A stretch of DNA of 64,000 nucleotides from Haloflavibacter putidus (GTDB lineage: Bacteria; Bacteroidota; Bacteroidia; Flavobacteriales; Flavobacteriaceae). The stretch covers positions 186,001 to 250,000 of the forward strand of contig NZ_VIAR01000001.1 in assembly GCF_006546625.1 (NCBI RefSeq). The letters run 5' to 3'. The position numbers and the translations under genes are program-made. The notes under the pieces are model-generated. The model was not told the DNA's origin and did not search any database. It worked only from the letters and a program-made list of their open reading frames with translations. Below are positions 1 to 8,648 of the stretch, in pieces; position 1 is the stretch's first letter, and every line of letters starts with the position of its first letter.

Positions 1-1291
1 ATAAAGGTCCAAAAGCAAAACTGGTTACTTTGGCGTCTTTTTGTTGCAACTGCGGAATTTGAATTATAGAATCTAATTCTTGTCTAACCAAGACTTTGGG
101 AGTGGTAATTTTTACACTTGGCGTACCGTACGAGCTCGTAATCCAATCGCCGTGCAATAATTCTTTGGACGGATGCCCAAAAATTAAATCTTTGGTATAG
201 CTAAAACCTTTTTCGCCAATAAAGATTCCGACTGCGACCAAAATAATAACAACACCGGAAACGCCGGTAATAATCCATTGTTTTTTGCGTCTTTTTTGGC
301 GTTTTTCTTCCAAATAAGCAGCATCTTTTTCTGTGTCTTTTTCGGTTGGTTCCGGTATTGCTTGTTGCAAAGAATCTAAATGCTCTTCTATTGTTTTGCG
401 ATCTTCTTTGGCTGTTAACCGGTCTGGTTTTATACCGGCAAATTTTGCCAAATCTGCCCGATTTAAAATCGCCGTAAGGCTACCAATCAAACTGTCTTTT
501 ACGTAAAGTTTATTTTCGTTTTTCGCATTTTTAAGGTAGGCAATCAACTCGTTTGTGGTGCTTTCTAAGGCGCGACCGTCTACTTTTTTGTCTAAATATC
601 TTCGTATCGCTTCGGTTAAAACCGAATAATATTTTTTCACCTCGCCTTGCTCTAAAGTTTGGCTTTTATCTAATTCTTCTAATGTCTTTTTAGCCTGTTC
701 GTAAGGTGGCAATTGGCGTTGGGCTTCTTTTCTTTTTTTACGGGTTTTTAGCAACCAATACGTTAGTAACCCAAGAATTAACAAAGCTGCCAAAGTATAC
801 CAAAGCCAAGTTGGCACCCGAAATGGTTTTTCTACTTCTACAGATGGTTTTATGGGAAATAATTGTTGTTTGGTAGTATCTACCGCTACATTTCTTACTT
901 CTACTTGCAAAGAATCTGCATAAAAAGTTTGGTTGTTTATTAAAATACGCTGCCGCGGAATGGTATACGAACCAGAGTCAAATTGGGTTAAAGCATAACG
1001 CCGCATAAAGCTATAATCTGCAGCATTTTTAACCGTATCTGTGGGCGAAACTTCAAATGCTTCTAAAGGAAGAAAATCTTTTTTCTCCGGGAATTTTATA
1101 ACCGCAGAAGCCTCTGCAGATACTTTTATAGTATAATTTATTTGTTCCCCAATTTTTATGGTTGTGGTGTCTACTTCTGTTTTTACCTGTTGCCCGAAAA
1201 CCGTTTGCCCCAATAAAAAAAGACAAAACGTTGGCAACCAAAACCAATATTTGGCAAAATCTGTAGTATGTTTACATTTTGCCTTCATCAT
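1..1291 (-). CDS. BatD-like aerotolerance-operon membrane protein (partial)
   Basis: The frame is open from an ATG-ATG pair at 1291/1288 to the left edge of the window, about 430 codons, and no stop is reached. The translation begins with a hydrophobic signal segment (about residues 16-33) ending in GQ, followed by a beta-rich exported domain. A first membrane helix lies near 150-172, then a Lys-rich alpha-helical region with the pattern EAIRRYLDKK, then a second helix near 335-355. This arrangement fits the large membrane proteins that follow DUF58 genes in Bacteroidota Bat operons, but I cannot assign a precise family. The start overlaps the DUF58 stop (ATGATGA), so translation is probably coupled. 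The remainder of the operon (VWA proteins, TPR protein) would lie to the left. The ORF is certain; the family name is inferred from context. Confidence 0.75.
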   Translation of the reverse strand, partial: MMKAKCKHTTDFAKYWFWLPTFCLFLLGQTVFGQQVKTEVDTTTIKIGEQINYTIKVSAEASAVIKFPEKKDFLPLEAFEVSPTDTVKNAADYSFMRRYALTQFDSGSYTIPRQRILINNQTFYADSLQVEVRNVAVDTTKQQLFPIKPSVEVEKPFRVPTWLWYTLAALLILGLLTYWLLKTRKKRKEAQRQLPPYEQAKKTLEELDKSQTLEQGEVKKYYSVLTEAIRRYLDKKVDGRALESTTNELIAYLKNAKNENKLYVKDSLIGSLTAILNRADLAKFAGIKPDRLTAKEDRKTIEEHLDSLQQAIPEPTEKDTEKDAAYLEEKRQKRRKKQWIITGVSGVVIILVAVGIFIGEKGFSYTKDLIFGHPSKELLHGDWITSSYGTPSVKITTPKVLVRQELDSIIQIPQLQQKDAKVTSFAFGPL

Positions 1292-2154
1292 GCCCTGTTT
1301 TTAAAATATCCTAATAACTTTTTTACGTAGCTTTCACCTACTTCGGTATGTAAACGTCCGGCACCGCTTAAATTGAAAGTGGTGTCAAAATACCTAACTT
1401 GGTCTTGGTAGTTTTTTGCATAATTATTTCGTACGCTCTTAGAACTTGTATTTACAATAATAGCTTGATTGGTTTCCGCGTCAAGCATATTTACCATTCC
1501 TACATTGGGCATTTCTTTTTCGCGCTCATCATAAACCCTGATACCGGTAAGGTCGTGTTTGTTGGCTAAAATTTTTAAAGGTTTTTCATAATCTTCTGTC
1601 ATAAAATCTGACAAAATAAAAACTATGGCTTTCTTTTTAAGCATATTCTGCAAAAATTTAAGTGCTGTGTCCAAATTGGTGTTTTTGCTTTTGGGTTTAA
1701 ACTCCAATAACTCCCGAATAATACGTAAAACGTGCGATCTGCCTTTCTTTGGCGGAATAAAAAGTTCTACCTGATCTGAAAAAAGTAATAACCCAATTTT
1801 ATCGTTATTCTGGGTAGCCGAAAAAGCCAAAGTAGCGGCAATTTCTGTAACAATATCTTTTTTAAAAGCTTGGGAAGTACCAAAAAATTCGGAGCCGGAA
1901 ATATCTACCGCCAACATCATGGTGAGTTCGCGTTCTTCTTCAAAAACCTTAACAAAAGGTTCGTTGTAGCGCGCGGTAACATTCCAATCTATGCTTCTAA
2001 CATCGTCGCCGAATTGGTATTTTCTTACCTCGCTAAAAGTCATTCCCCTTCCTTTAAAAGTAGAATGGTATTCCCCGCCAAAAACGTTATTGCTTAAGCG
2101 CCGGGTTTTAATTTCTATTTTCCGAACTTTTTTAAGTAAGTCTTTTGTATCCAT
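1288..2154 (-). CDS. DUF58 protein with VWA-like fold
   Basis: This 288-residue protein has the DUF58 signature RSIDWNVTAR (about residues 53-62), followed by a von Willebrand A-like core with a metal-site motif DISGS at 84-88. No membrane segment is visible, so it should be cytoplasmic. DUF58 proteins nearly always sit beside MoxR ATPases and are thought to be their partners in maturation of metal or membrane complexes; that role is family knowledge and is not shown here. The gene lies 61 bp after moxR and overlaps the next gene by four bases, which points to one operon. Length is normal for the family. Confidence 0.93.
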   Translation of the reverse strand: MDTKDLLKKVRKIEIKTRRLSNNVFGGEYHSTFKGRGMTFSEVRKYQFGDDVRSIDWNVTARYNEPFVKVFEEERELTMMLAVDISGSEFFGTSQAFKKDIVTEIAATLAFSATQNNDKIGLLLFSDQVELFIPPKKGRSHVLRIIRELLEFKPKSKNTNLDTALKFLQNMLKKKAIVFILSDFMTEDYEKPLKILANKHDLTGIRVYDEREKEMPNVGMVNMLDAETNQAIIVNTSSKSVRNNYAKNYQDQVRYFDTTFNLSGAGRLHTEVGESYVKKLLGYFKNRA

Positions 2155-2215
2155 TTATTTGCAACATATTAAGAAAGATTGGTAGTTGTTTTTTTAAACA
2201 CCTTCTTGCAAATTT

Positions 2216-3220
2216 CTAGGGTACTTCTATCTCGTTTATAATTTTCCCAACAATATCTTCTGAAGTAATATTTTCTGCTTCTGCCTCGTAGGTTAAACCA
2301 ACCCTGTGCCGCAAAACATCTAAAACCACCGCCCGAACGTCTTCTGGTATTACATACCCGCGACGTTTGATAAAAGCGTAACACTTAGAAGCAACACCTA
2401 AGTTTATACTTGCCCGTGGCGAAGCGCCAAAAGATATAAGCGGTTTTAAACTTTCCAGATTATATTTTTCCGGATAACGGGTAGCAAAAACAATGTCTAA
2501 GATATATTTTTCTATCTTCTCATCCATATAGACTTGGCGGGCTGTTTCTTGCGCTCGTAGTATTTGCTCTAAGCTTACCACTTGGTTTACGCTCTCAAAA
2601 CCACCTTTTAAGTTTGCCCGCATTATTAATTGTTCTTCATCAAGTTTGGGATAGTCTATTACTGTTTTAAGCATAAACCGGTCTACTTGTGCTTCCGGCA
2701 ACGGATAAGTACCTTCTTGCTCTACCGGGTTTTGCGTGGCCATTACCAAAAAGGGTTTATCTAAAATAAAAGTTTCTTCGCCAATGGTAACTTGTTTTTC
2801 TTGCATGGCTTCCAGCAAAGCAGATTGTACTTTTGCCGGCGCCCGGTTAATCTCATCTGCCAAAACAAAATTGGCAAAAATGGGACCTTTTTTTATGCTA
2901 AAATCGTTGAGTTTCATATTATAGATCATCGTACCAACCACGTCTGCCGGCAGCAAGTCCGGCGTAAATTGTATACGGCTAAAACTCCCGTGAACCGCTT
3001 TAGAAAGTGTATTAATGGCCAAGGTTTTTGCCAACCCGGGAACACCTTCCAATAAAATATGACCTTGTCCCAAAAGACCTATCAAAAGACGTTCTACCAT
3101 ATATTTTTGCCCCACAATTACTTTGTTCATCTCTGTGGTAAGCAAATCTACAAATGCGCTTTCCTTTTCTATTTTTTCGTTTAAATCGGCAATATTGCTT
3201 GCCGTATTTGCATTTTCCAT
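2216..3220 (-). CDS. MoxR-type AAA+ ATPase
   Basis: The 334-residue product has a Walker A loop EGVPGLAKT (about 58-66), a Walker B segment FVLADEINR (118-126) and the downstream NPVEQEGTYPLPEAQ segment typical of MoxR ATPases. These act as cytoplasmic chaperone-like ATPases with VWA-domain partners. It is the first gene of the leftward Bat-type operon and is followed by DUF58 and a BatD-like gene. The 230 bp upstream is shared with a divergent dehydrogenase gene. Members of this operon are linked to oxygen or stress tolerance in Bacteroides; whether this holds here is inference. Confidence 0.95.
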   Translation of the reverse strand: MENANTASNIADLNEKIEKESAFVDLLTTEMNKVIVGQKYMVERLLIGLLGQGHILLEGVPGLAKTLAINTLSKAVHGSFSRIQFTPDLLPADVVGTMIYNMKLNDFSIKKGPIFANFVLADEINRAPAKVQSALLEAMQEKQVTIGEETFILDKPFLVMATQNPVEQEGTYPLPEAQVDRFMLKTVIDYPKLDEEQLIMRANLKGGFESVNQVVSLEQILRAQETARQVYMDEKIEKYILDIVFATRYPEKYNLESLKPLISFGASPRASINLGVASKCYAFIKRRGYVIPEDVRAVVLDVLRHRVGLTYEAEAENITSEDIVGKIINEIEVP

Positions 3221-3450
3221 AGGTTAAAAAATTTACCTGTTCTCTTATTTTCGCAACGTTGCAAAGTGTAAAATTATTAACGCATTAGCTGTTAACAATT
3301 GGTTAAAAATATTATATTGTAACAAGCTTAAGTTTTCCTTTGCTTTACCTTATAGACCAAGGCTTTGTAGCGATGTTGCAGCAAAAAGCTCAGATTAACG
3401 TATTTTTAACCAAAAACTAAATTGTTTTAACAATTCAAAAAAGAAATTAT
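3221..3450. promoter_or_regulatory. divergent intergenic region, moxR / SDR
   Basis: This 230 bp gap must hold promoters for both directions. I see no full TTG-N19-TAnnTTTG match. It contains a perfect palindrome GCAACGTTGC (3253-3262) close to moxR. An inverted repeat with arms AATTGTT and AACAATT (3420-3435) lies 15 bp before the dehydrogenase start. Either could be a protein-binding site, but AT-rich DNA gives such repeats by chance. Confidence 0.35.
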
Positions 3451-4203
3451 ATGCCTTCAACAGTATTAATAACCGGCGCTACCAGCGGAATAGGAAAAGC
3501 CGTTGCCGAAAGGTTAGCCCAAGAAAACTTTCAACTTGTTCTTTGCGGAAGACGTCTAGAGCGTTTAGAGAAATTGGAAAAGGAACTCAGTCAACAAACC
3601 GCTGTTTTATGTTTAAATTTTGATGTTCGCGATAAAGAAGAATTACAACAAAAAGTAGAAAGTTTGCCGGAGAAATTTCAGCAAATAGATATTTTAATCA
3701 ATAATGCCGCCAACGCTCACGGAAAAGATTTGATACAAGACGGCAATACGACAGATTGGGATGCCATGATAGACATAAATATAAAAGGTTTACTGTATAT
3801 GACCAAAGCCATTTTGCCCGGAATGCTAGAGCGCAAAAAAGGCCATATTTTACATATTGGCTCTACTGCCGGAAAAGAAGTTTACCCGACCGGCAATGTA
3901 TATTCTGCCACCAAACACGCGGTAGATGCCATAAATAAAAGTATGCGTTTAGACTTAAACGGCACCGGTGTAAAAGTTGGAGCAATAAATCCCGGTTTGG
4001 TAGAAACCGAGTTTAGCGAAATTCGTTTTAAAGGCGATAAAGAAAAAGCCAAAAAGGTTTACGAGGGTTACACGCCTTTACAACCTAAAGACGTTGCAGA
4101 GATTATTCATTTTATGCTAACGCGGCCGGCACACGTAAATATTGCAGATTTGATGGTGATGTGTACAGACCAAGCTTCGTCTACTATTATAGATAAAAAA
4201 TAA
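3451..4203 (+). CDS. short-chain dehydrogenase, YdfG-like
   Basis: The 250-residue protein is a classical SDR. It has the Rossmann glycine motif TGATSGIG (8-15), NNA (84-86), the catalytic Ser138 and the YxxxK pair Tyr151/Lys155. The C-terminal part, with NPGLVETEF and the adjacent long segment, resembles the YdfG group, which oxidises 3-hydroxy acids or L-allo-threonine/serine with NADP. The basic residues CGRRLERL after the second strand agree with NADP preference. Substrate is not provable from sequence. It is followed 6 bp later by a Schlafen-type gene, probably in one transcript. Confidence 0.9.
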   Translation: MPSTVLITGATSGIGKAVAERLAQENFQLVLCGRRLERLEKLEKELSQQTAVLCLNFDVRDKEELQQKVESLPEKFQQIDILINNAANAHGKDLIQDGNTTDWDAMIDINIKGLLYMTKAILPGMLERKKGHILHIGSTAGKEVYPTGNVYSATKHAVDAINKSMRLDLNGTGVKVGAINPGLVETEFSEIRFKGDKEKAKKVYEGYTPLQPKDVAEIIHFMLTRPAHVNIADLMVMCTDQASSTIIDKK

Positions 4204-4209
4204 ATTGTC

Positions 4210-5346
4210 ATGTTAAACAAGCGGCTTCTTATAAAAAACCTATTAGCTCACAACGATGAGAATAGTTTTTATGATAAGAAACGCAAAATAAACATCAACG
4301 AAACCGAGGGAAAAGGCAAATTTTTAAAACATATTTGTGCGCTGGCAAACAGCAACCCCAACAACAATTCTTATTTGGTTATTGGTGTAGAAGATAAAGA
4401 TAACCGCGTGGTTGGAGTAGATTTTTTTGACGATAGTAAAATTCAAAACCTCATAAATGCTTACTTAGAAAATCCGCCTTTAGTTACTTATGAGAATATT
4501 TTATTTCCACATTTGCCCAACGATAAAGTAGTAGGACTGGTAAGTATTCGGGCACAAAAAAACAAAATATGTGCGCTTAGAAAAAACATCTGGAAATATT
4601 ATGGCGGGATGGTTTTCTTTAGGGAAGGTAGCATAAGTTTACCCAAAGCTTTTGATGTAGAATTAAAAGATATAAATTCTAAAATAGTTGCTGCAATAGA
4701 AAAACACTCGCAAAACACTATAGCAGACACCTTAGACGGCGTCTTTGAGTTTATGCGTAAAAATGAAGATTACCATCCTACTTATAAAGTTTTTAAAGAA
4801 TATTTTGTGGTTTGCTGGGCGGCAAAACAGAAAAAGATTGAAGACACCATTTACCACTCCCGCGTAAATATCGAGTTGATAAACGAGCAGGTAAAACTCT
4901 TTTATTCAGATCTAGACGAGATAAGTATTGCTTATAACAAAGACAGTTTTAAAATTGTAGAATATGTACATTTAGGTTTGTACGAAAGCTATAAATATTA
5001 CCCTTTAGAGGAAGTTACTTTTCATTTTAAAAACAATATGAGTTACGAAATTGAAAGTAAAATGGTATTTGTACCGCCAAAATTCCCTAAAAAGACCTTA
5101 TACCACATTTTTAACAGCAACAATGCATTGCTTCAAAAGTTGGAAAAAACACAAAAGCTTACCGCTCAAGAAGAAAAAGACTTACTAAAATTACCGGCAA
5201 CTTACCTACTTTGCCATTTTAATAATTTTGAACAAGCTTTACCAAAATTAGAAAACGCAAAAAGCCTTTTAAAAACCCGGTCTGTTGCAGCTTACGAACG
5301 CTATAAAGAAAGCATGCGTATTTTGCGGAAACTGCGCTATAATTAA
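4210..5346 (+). CDS. AlbA_2/Schlafen-type putative DNA-binding protein
   Basis: The 378-residue protein starts with a segment resembling the AlbA_2 (Schlafen) fold: ETEGKGKFLKHICALAN at about 31-47, followed by a VIGVEDKDNRVVGVD strand-turn unit near 57-71. This domain is often annotated as ATP-binding or divergent AAA, although it is a nucleic-acid-associated fold. The remaining 250 residues are alpha/beta, lack membrane segments, and match no family that I recognise. It lies 6 bp after the SDR gene. Function is unknown; RNA/DNA binding is the best inference. Confidence 0.7.
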   Translation: MLNKRLLIKNLLAHNDENSFYDKKRKININETEGKGKFLKHICALANSNPNNNSYLVIGVEDKDNRVVGVDFFDDSKIQNLINAYLENPPLVTYENILFPHLPNDKVVGLVSIRAQKNKICALRKNIWKYYGGMVFFREGSISLPKAFDVELKDINSKIVAAIEKHSQNTIADTLDGVFEFMRKNEDYHPTYKVFKEYFVVCWAAKQKKIEDTIYHSRVNIELINEQVKLFYSDLDEISIAYNKDSFKIVEYVHLGLYESYKYYPLEEVTFHFKNNMSYEIESKMVFVPPKFPKKTLYHIFNSNNALLQKLEKTQKLTAQEEKDLLKLPATYLLCHFNNFEQALPKLENAKSLLKTRSVAAYERYKESMRILRKLRYN

Positions 5347-5411
5347 AGTTTCGCCAAAATTTCCCGCTATTAATTTAACATTCCTTATTTTTACCACATT
5401 CAGAAATTACT

Positions 5412-6137
5412 ATGAGAACATTTGCTATTGGAGACATTCACGGCGGTTTAAAAGCCTTAAAACAAGTTTTAGAACGCGCTGAAGTCACAAAAAACGATCG
5501 ACTCATTTTTTTGGGCGATTATGTAGACGGTTGGAGCGATTCTGCCAATGTTATAGGTTACCTAATAAATTTATCGCAAGACCACGATTGTATTTTTATA
5601 AAAGGCAATCATGACGATTTAGTAGCCTATTGGTTGCGAACCAGAAAAAAATACGACCAATGGTTAGAACACGGCGGTCGGTCTACCTTAAATGCTTACG
5701 AAGACTTTACGGAAACAGAAATTAAAGAACATCTACATTTTTTAGAAAACACCAAAAACTACTATATAAACGAAGAAAACCGTTTGTTTCTACATGCAGG
5801 TTTCGCCAATATTCACGGTCCGGCGCAGGAATATGAAGATTATGTTTTTTATTGGGACCGCACTTTGTGGGAAATGGCTTTGGCACTTGATAAAAACCTA
5901 GAAGAAGACGATATATTTTATCCTAAACGTTTAAAACTCTTTAAGGAAATTTTTATCGGGCACACCCCAACAACAAGAATTAACAAAGAAAGTCCGGTAA
6001 ACGCTGCCAATGTATGGAATGTAGATACCGGCGCCGCTTTTAAAGGCAAACTTTCTATGATAAATGTAGAAAGCAAAAAAGTGTACCAAAGCGAACCGGT
6101 TTATCAACTCTATCCTGATGAAAAGGGAAGAAATTAA
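5412..6137 (+). CDS. PPP-family metallophosphatase
   Basis: The 241-residue protein carries the complete PPP/calcineurin-like metal-site series: GDIHG (7-11), GDYVDG (35-40), GNHDD (65-69), a later HAGF, and GHTPT near 191. This is the layout of bacterial protein phosphatases and of ApaH-like diadenosine tetraphosphate hydrolases. I cannot choose between protein and nucleotide substrates. It has no signal peptide and should be cytoplasmic. Length is typical. The 3' end lies just before an outer-membrane protein gene whose true start is at 6157. Confidence 0.9.
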   Translation: MRTFAIGDIHGGLKALKQVLERAEVTKNDRLIFLGDYVDGWSDSANVIGYLINLSQDHDCIFIKGNHDDLVAYWLRTRKKYDQWLEHGGRSTLNAYEDFTETEIKEHLHFLENTKNYYINEENRLFLHAGFANIHGPAQEYEDYVFYWDRTLWEMALALDKNLEEDDIFYPKRLKLFKEIFIGHTPTTRINKESPVNAANVWNVDTGAAFKGKLSMINVESKKVYQSEPVYQLYPDEKGRN

Positions 6138-6156
6138 TCAAAAAAACAATTTTATC

Positions 6157-6723
6157 ATGAAAAAAATAGCTCTTTTAAGTTCGTTATTTTTTCTGGGTTA
6201 CACAATGCAAGCCCAAGAAAACGACTTTCCGCAAAATGAAGTAAAATTAAACATTGCCAACACCATAGCCATTGCTTCGGTAGAGGTTGGTTACGAACGT
6301 TTTATTGGTTTTAACCAGTCTATTGGCGCAGAAATTCTATTTAACGACCGTATAAATTATCATTCGGAGTCCGGCTCCAGAAAATTTAACACCAACAGTT
6401 TTAAGCTTGGGTACAATTATTATTTTGGCGAAGAAACTCCCGGCTCTGGTATTTATGCTAATCCATTTTTAAAATACCGTTTTGGGGATTTTGAACAGGA
6501 TAAACAAATACCTACCGGCCCGGAAACTACAGAAATAAAAACTGTAGAAACAGATATGAATACTTTTATGGTAGGAATTGGCGCCGGTTATAAATGGAAT
6601 TTCAACAACAAATTTGTAATTGGACCTTATGTCAATATTGCCCGTAATTTTAGCGAAGAGGTAAAAGATCGTTTTTCTGCAATTGAGTTTAATGCCGGTT
6701 TAACGGTTGGGTATAGATTTTAA
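6157..6723 (+). CDS. small outer-membrane beta-barrel protein
   Basis: I chose ATG 6157 because it places a signal peptide at the N-terminus (Lys-rich start, hydrophobic core, cleavage after MQAQ). The upstream in-frame ATG at 6118 lies inside the phosphatase gene. The mature part of about 170 residues is rich in alternating aromatic/polar strands and ends in an aromatic (VGYRF), as outer-membrane barrels do. Repeated strand-like blocks such as VGYERFIG and FKLGYNYYFG support an 8-strand barrel. Ligand or role is unknown. Two short hairpins follow the stop. Confidence 0.8.
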   Translation: MKKIALLSSLFFLGYTMQAQENDFPQNEVKLNIANTIAIASVEVGYERFIGFNQSIGAEILFNDRINYHSESGSRKFNTNSFKLGYNYYFGEETPGSGIYANPFLKYRFGDFEQDKQIPTGPETTEIKTVETDMNTFMVGIGAGYKWNFNNKFVIGPYVNIARNFSEEVKDRFSAIEFNAGLTVGYRF

Positions 6724-6787
6724 TTGTACAGAAAACAGGTTTCATCCTAAAAAAACGGATGTTCGTTTTATTTAAAATTTTTCTTTC

Positions 6788-6832
6788 AAAATGCTTTATA
6801 GTTTTAGTTTTCAACCTATAAAGCATTTTTTT
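6788..6832 (+). terminator. stem-loop with T-run abutting the next start codon
   Basis: Two 14-base arms (6788-6801 and 6816-6829, AAAATGCTTTATAG and its complement) surround a 14-base loop and run into seven Ts at 6826-6832. The ATG at 6833 follows directly. As a structure it is a typical intrinsic terminator for the beta-barrel gene, but its position makes it a possible attenuator of the four-gene operon that follows. Confidence 0.6.
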
Positions 6833-7699
6833 ATGAAATTTATTCTAATTCCCTTTTTGATTTGTTGCAGTCTTTCGCAAGCTATTGCACAAACAACTTT
6901 TAAAGATCCCGATGTGTTTTTACGGAAAGGAGAACAAGTGCCGCAAGTACTTTTGGTTGGCAGTTTTCATTTTAATTATCCGGGCTTAGACGCTCATAAA
7001 ACCACAGAAGAAGATAAAATTAATATCTACTCAAAAAAACGACAACTAGAACTGCAAGAATTGCTGGATTACATCAGTAAATTTAATCCAACAAAAATTA
7101 TGGTCGAAGCCGGGAAAAATACTGGTTATCTCTTTGCCAATTACAAAGCTTATAAAAACGGGACAGAAAAATTACGCGCCAGCGAAACCAGCCAAATAGG
7201 AATGCGATTGGTAAATCGTTTTAATTTGGATACAATTTATGGCGTAGATGCTCCCTCTTTGCTGTATGAATTGCAGCTGAAGAAAGATACATCAAGCCCA
7301 GAAACTTATATAGACACTATAACTAAAAGGCATTATTTTGGCGGAGAAGATAAAATTTCCAAACGCTACTACAAATACTACCGCTATAAAGATCAAGTAG
7401 AAGTTAATACTACTTTATTGCAAAGTTTTAAATATATGAATTCTGAAAAAGCATTGAATCGCGGTTTTGGCGCCTATATTGCCGGCGGCCAATTTACTTC
7501 TGATGCAAACGAGGGACCCGACGCACTTTCTATGCTTTGGTTAAACCGAAATCTTAGGATTTTTAGAAATATTCAAAAAATTGAAAATACTAAAAACGAC
7601 CGCATTTTGGTTTTATTTGGTGCCGGACACGTGCCTATTTTAAAATGGTTATTTGAATGTACTCCAGAATATGAGCTCGTAGAATTCAATAACCTTTAA
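6833..7699 (+). CDS. exported TraB/Tiki-fold protein, DUF5694-like
   Basis: From ATG 6833 the product is 288 residues and begins with a signal peptide ending SQAIAQ. A longer frame from ATG 6791 would add 14 residues encoded within the hairpin. The protein has the spaced motifs of the TraB/Tiki superfamily: GSFHF early (about 39-43), an acidic VEAG after the second strand, and GAGHV near the C-terminus. Known members (GumN, TraB/PrgY, Tiki) are metal-dependent peptidase-like proteins, and this one resembles the DUF5694 branch. It should act in the periplasm. Its stop is 2 bp from the next gene, a distant paralogue. Confidence 0.72.
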   Translation: MKFILIPFLICCSLSQAIAQTTFKDPDVFLRKGEQVPQVLLVGSFHFNYPGLDAHKTTEEDKINIYSKKRQLELQELLDYISKFNPTKIMVEAGKNTGYLFANYKAYKNGTEKLRASETSQIGMRLVNRFNLDTIYGVDAPSLLYELQLKKDTSSPETYIDTITKRHYFGGEDKISKRYYKYYRYKDQVEVNTTLLQSFKYMNSEKALNRGFGAYIAGGQFTSDANEGPDALSMLWLNRNLRIFRNIQKIENTKNDRILVLFGAGHVPILKWLFECTPEYELVEFNNL

Positions 7700-7701
7700 A
7701 A

Positions 7702-8640
7702 ATGAAAAATTTAATTCTCATTTTTTTTGTTATTTATATTGGTCCGGCTTCTTTAGCGCAAAAGAAAGAAGTTTTGTTAATTGGAACTATGCATACGGTT
7801 CCAAAAATTGTAAAAAACAGTTATAAAACCCTTTTAAAAAAAGTTTTAGATTACAAGCCAGAAGCTATTTATGTTGAAAGTCCGCGTGCGCAAGATTCCA
7901 TAAGTTGGCAATATTTAAAAGACGGCTGGTCTAAAGCCTATAAAGAATTTTATTTTTTGTCAGATTCGCTTCGGCATAACTTTTCCTTCCGTAAAGAGAA
8001 ATTAAACCGGCTTTTGAAAAAAAGTTTTAAGAATTTAACGGCAAGCCAATTAGATACTCTAATTTACTCTTTTGGTTATCTAAGAGATTACGCCAATTAT
8101 AAATTTTACCGTTATATTAAAAAACACGGTTCAAAAGGTACTAAAAAACCAAGCCGACACGAAGATGGAGATTTAACCGCAAAACTCGCTTTGCAATTAA
8201 ATATCAAACGTTTACAATCTATGGACGACCAGCAGACCAATAAAAAATACCATTTGGCTTGGAAAAAATGTGCTCAAGAAGGAAAAGAAAATGGCGATAA
8301 TAAAATAAACCAAAAAATCAATAAAAAGCAGTATAATCGTGGAATAATTCCGGCACTTTTTGGCAGATTGGGCTGGTATGTGAATAAGAGAAAATCTCTA
8401 ACAAGATTGCATAAGCTTGCTGCATTTACCTATGTGAAAAACAAAACAAAAAGTTGTACGTTGGGCGAAAAGTATTGGAATAAAAGAAACCAACGAATGG
8501 CAAAAAATATAGGAAGTCAAATAAAAGCCAATAGGGCGAAAAAAAATATCGTGATCGTTGGTGCAACGCATATCATAGGTTTGGAGAAATCTTTAAAAAA
8601 GGACTTTCCGGAGATTAAAGTAACACTATTAGAAGATTAA
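7702..8640 (+). CDS. second exported TraB/Tiki-fold protein
   Basis: The 312-residue product has a signal peptide ending PASLAQ, then GTMHT (about 27-31), YVES (near 57-60) and GATHI at the C-terminal end, the three conserved points of the TraB/GumN/Tiki fold. It shares little sequence with its upstream neighbour beyond these motifs, so the pair is an old duplication or a recruitment rather than a recent one. The middle is very Lys-rich. It lies 2 bp after the DUF5694-like gene and 8 bp before a histidine kinase gene, clearly in the same operon. Peptidase activity is inference. Confidence 0.7.
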   Translation: MKNLILIFFVIYIGPASLAQKKEVLLIGTMHTVPKIVKNSYKTLLKKVLDYKPEAIYVESPRAQDSISWQYLKDGWSKAYKEFYFLSDSLRHNFSFRKEKLNRLLKKSFKNLTASQLDTLIYSFGYLRDYANYKFYRYIKKHGSKGTKKPSRHEDGDLTAKLALQLNIKRLQSMDDQQTNKKYHLAWKKCAQEGKENGDNKINQKINKKQYNRGIIPALFGRLGWYVNKRKSLTRLHKLAAFTYVKNKTKSCTLGEKYWNKRNQRMAKNIGSQIKANRAKKNIVIVGATHIIGLEKSLKKDFPEIKVTLLED

Positions 8641-8648
8641 TTTAACAA

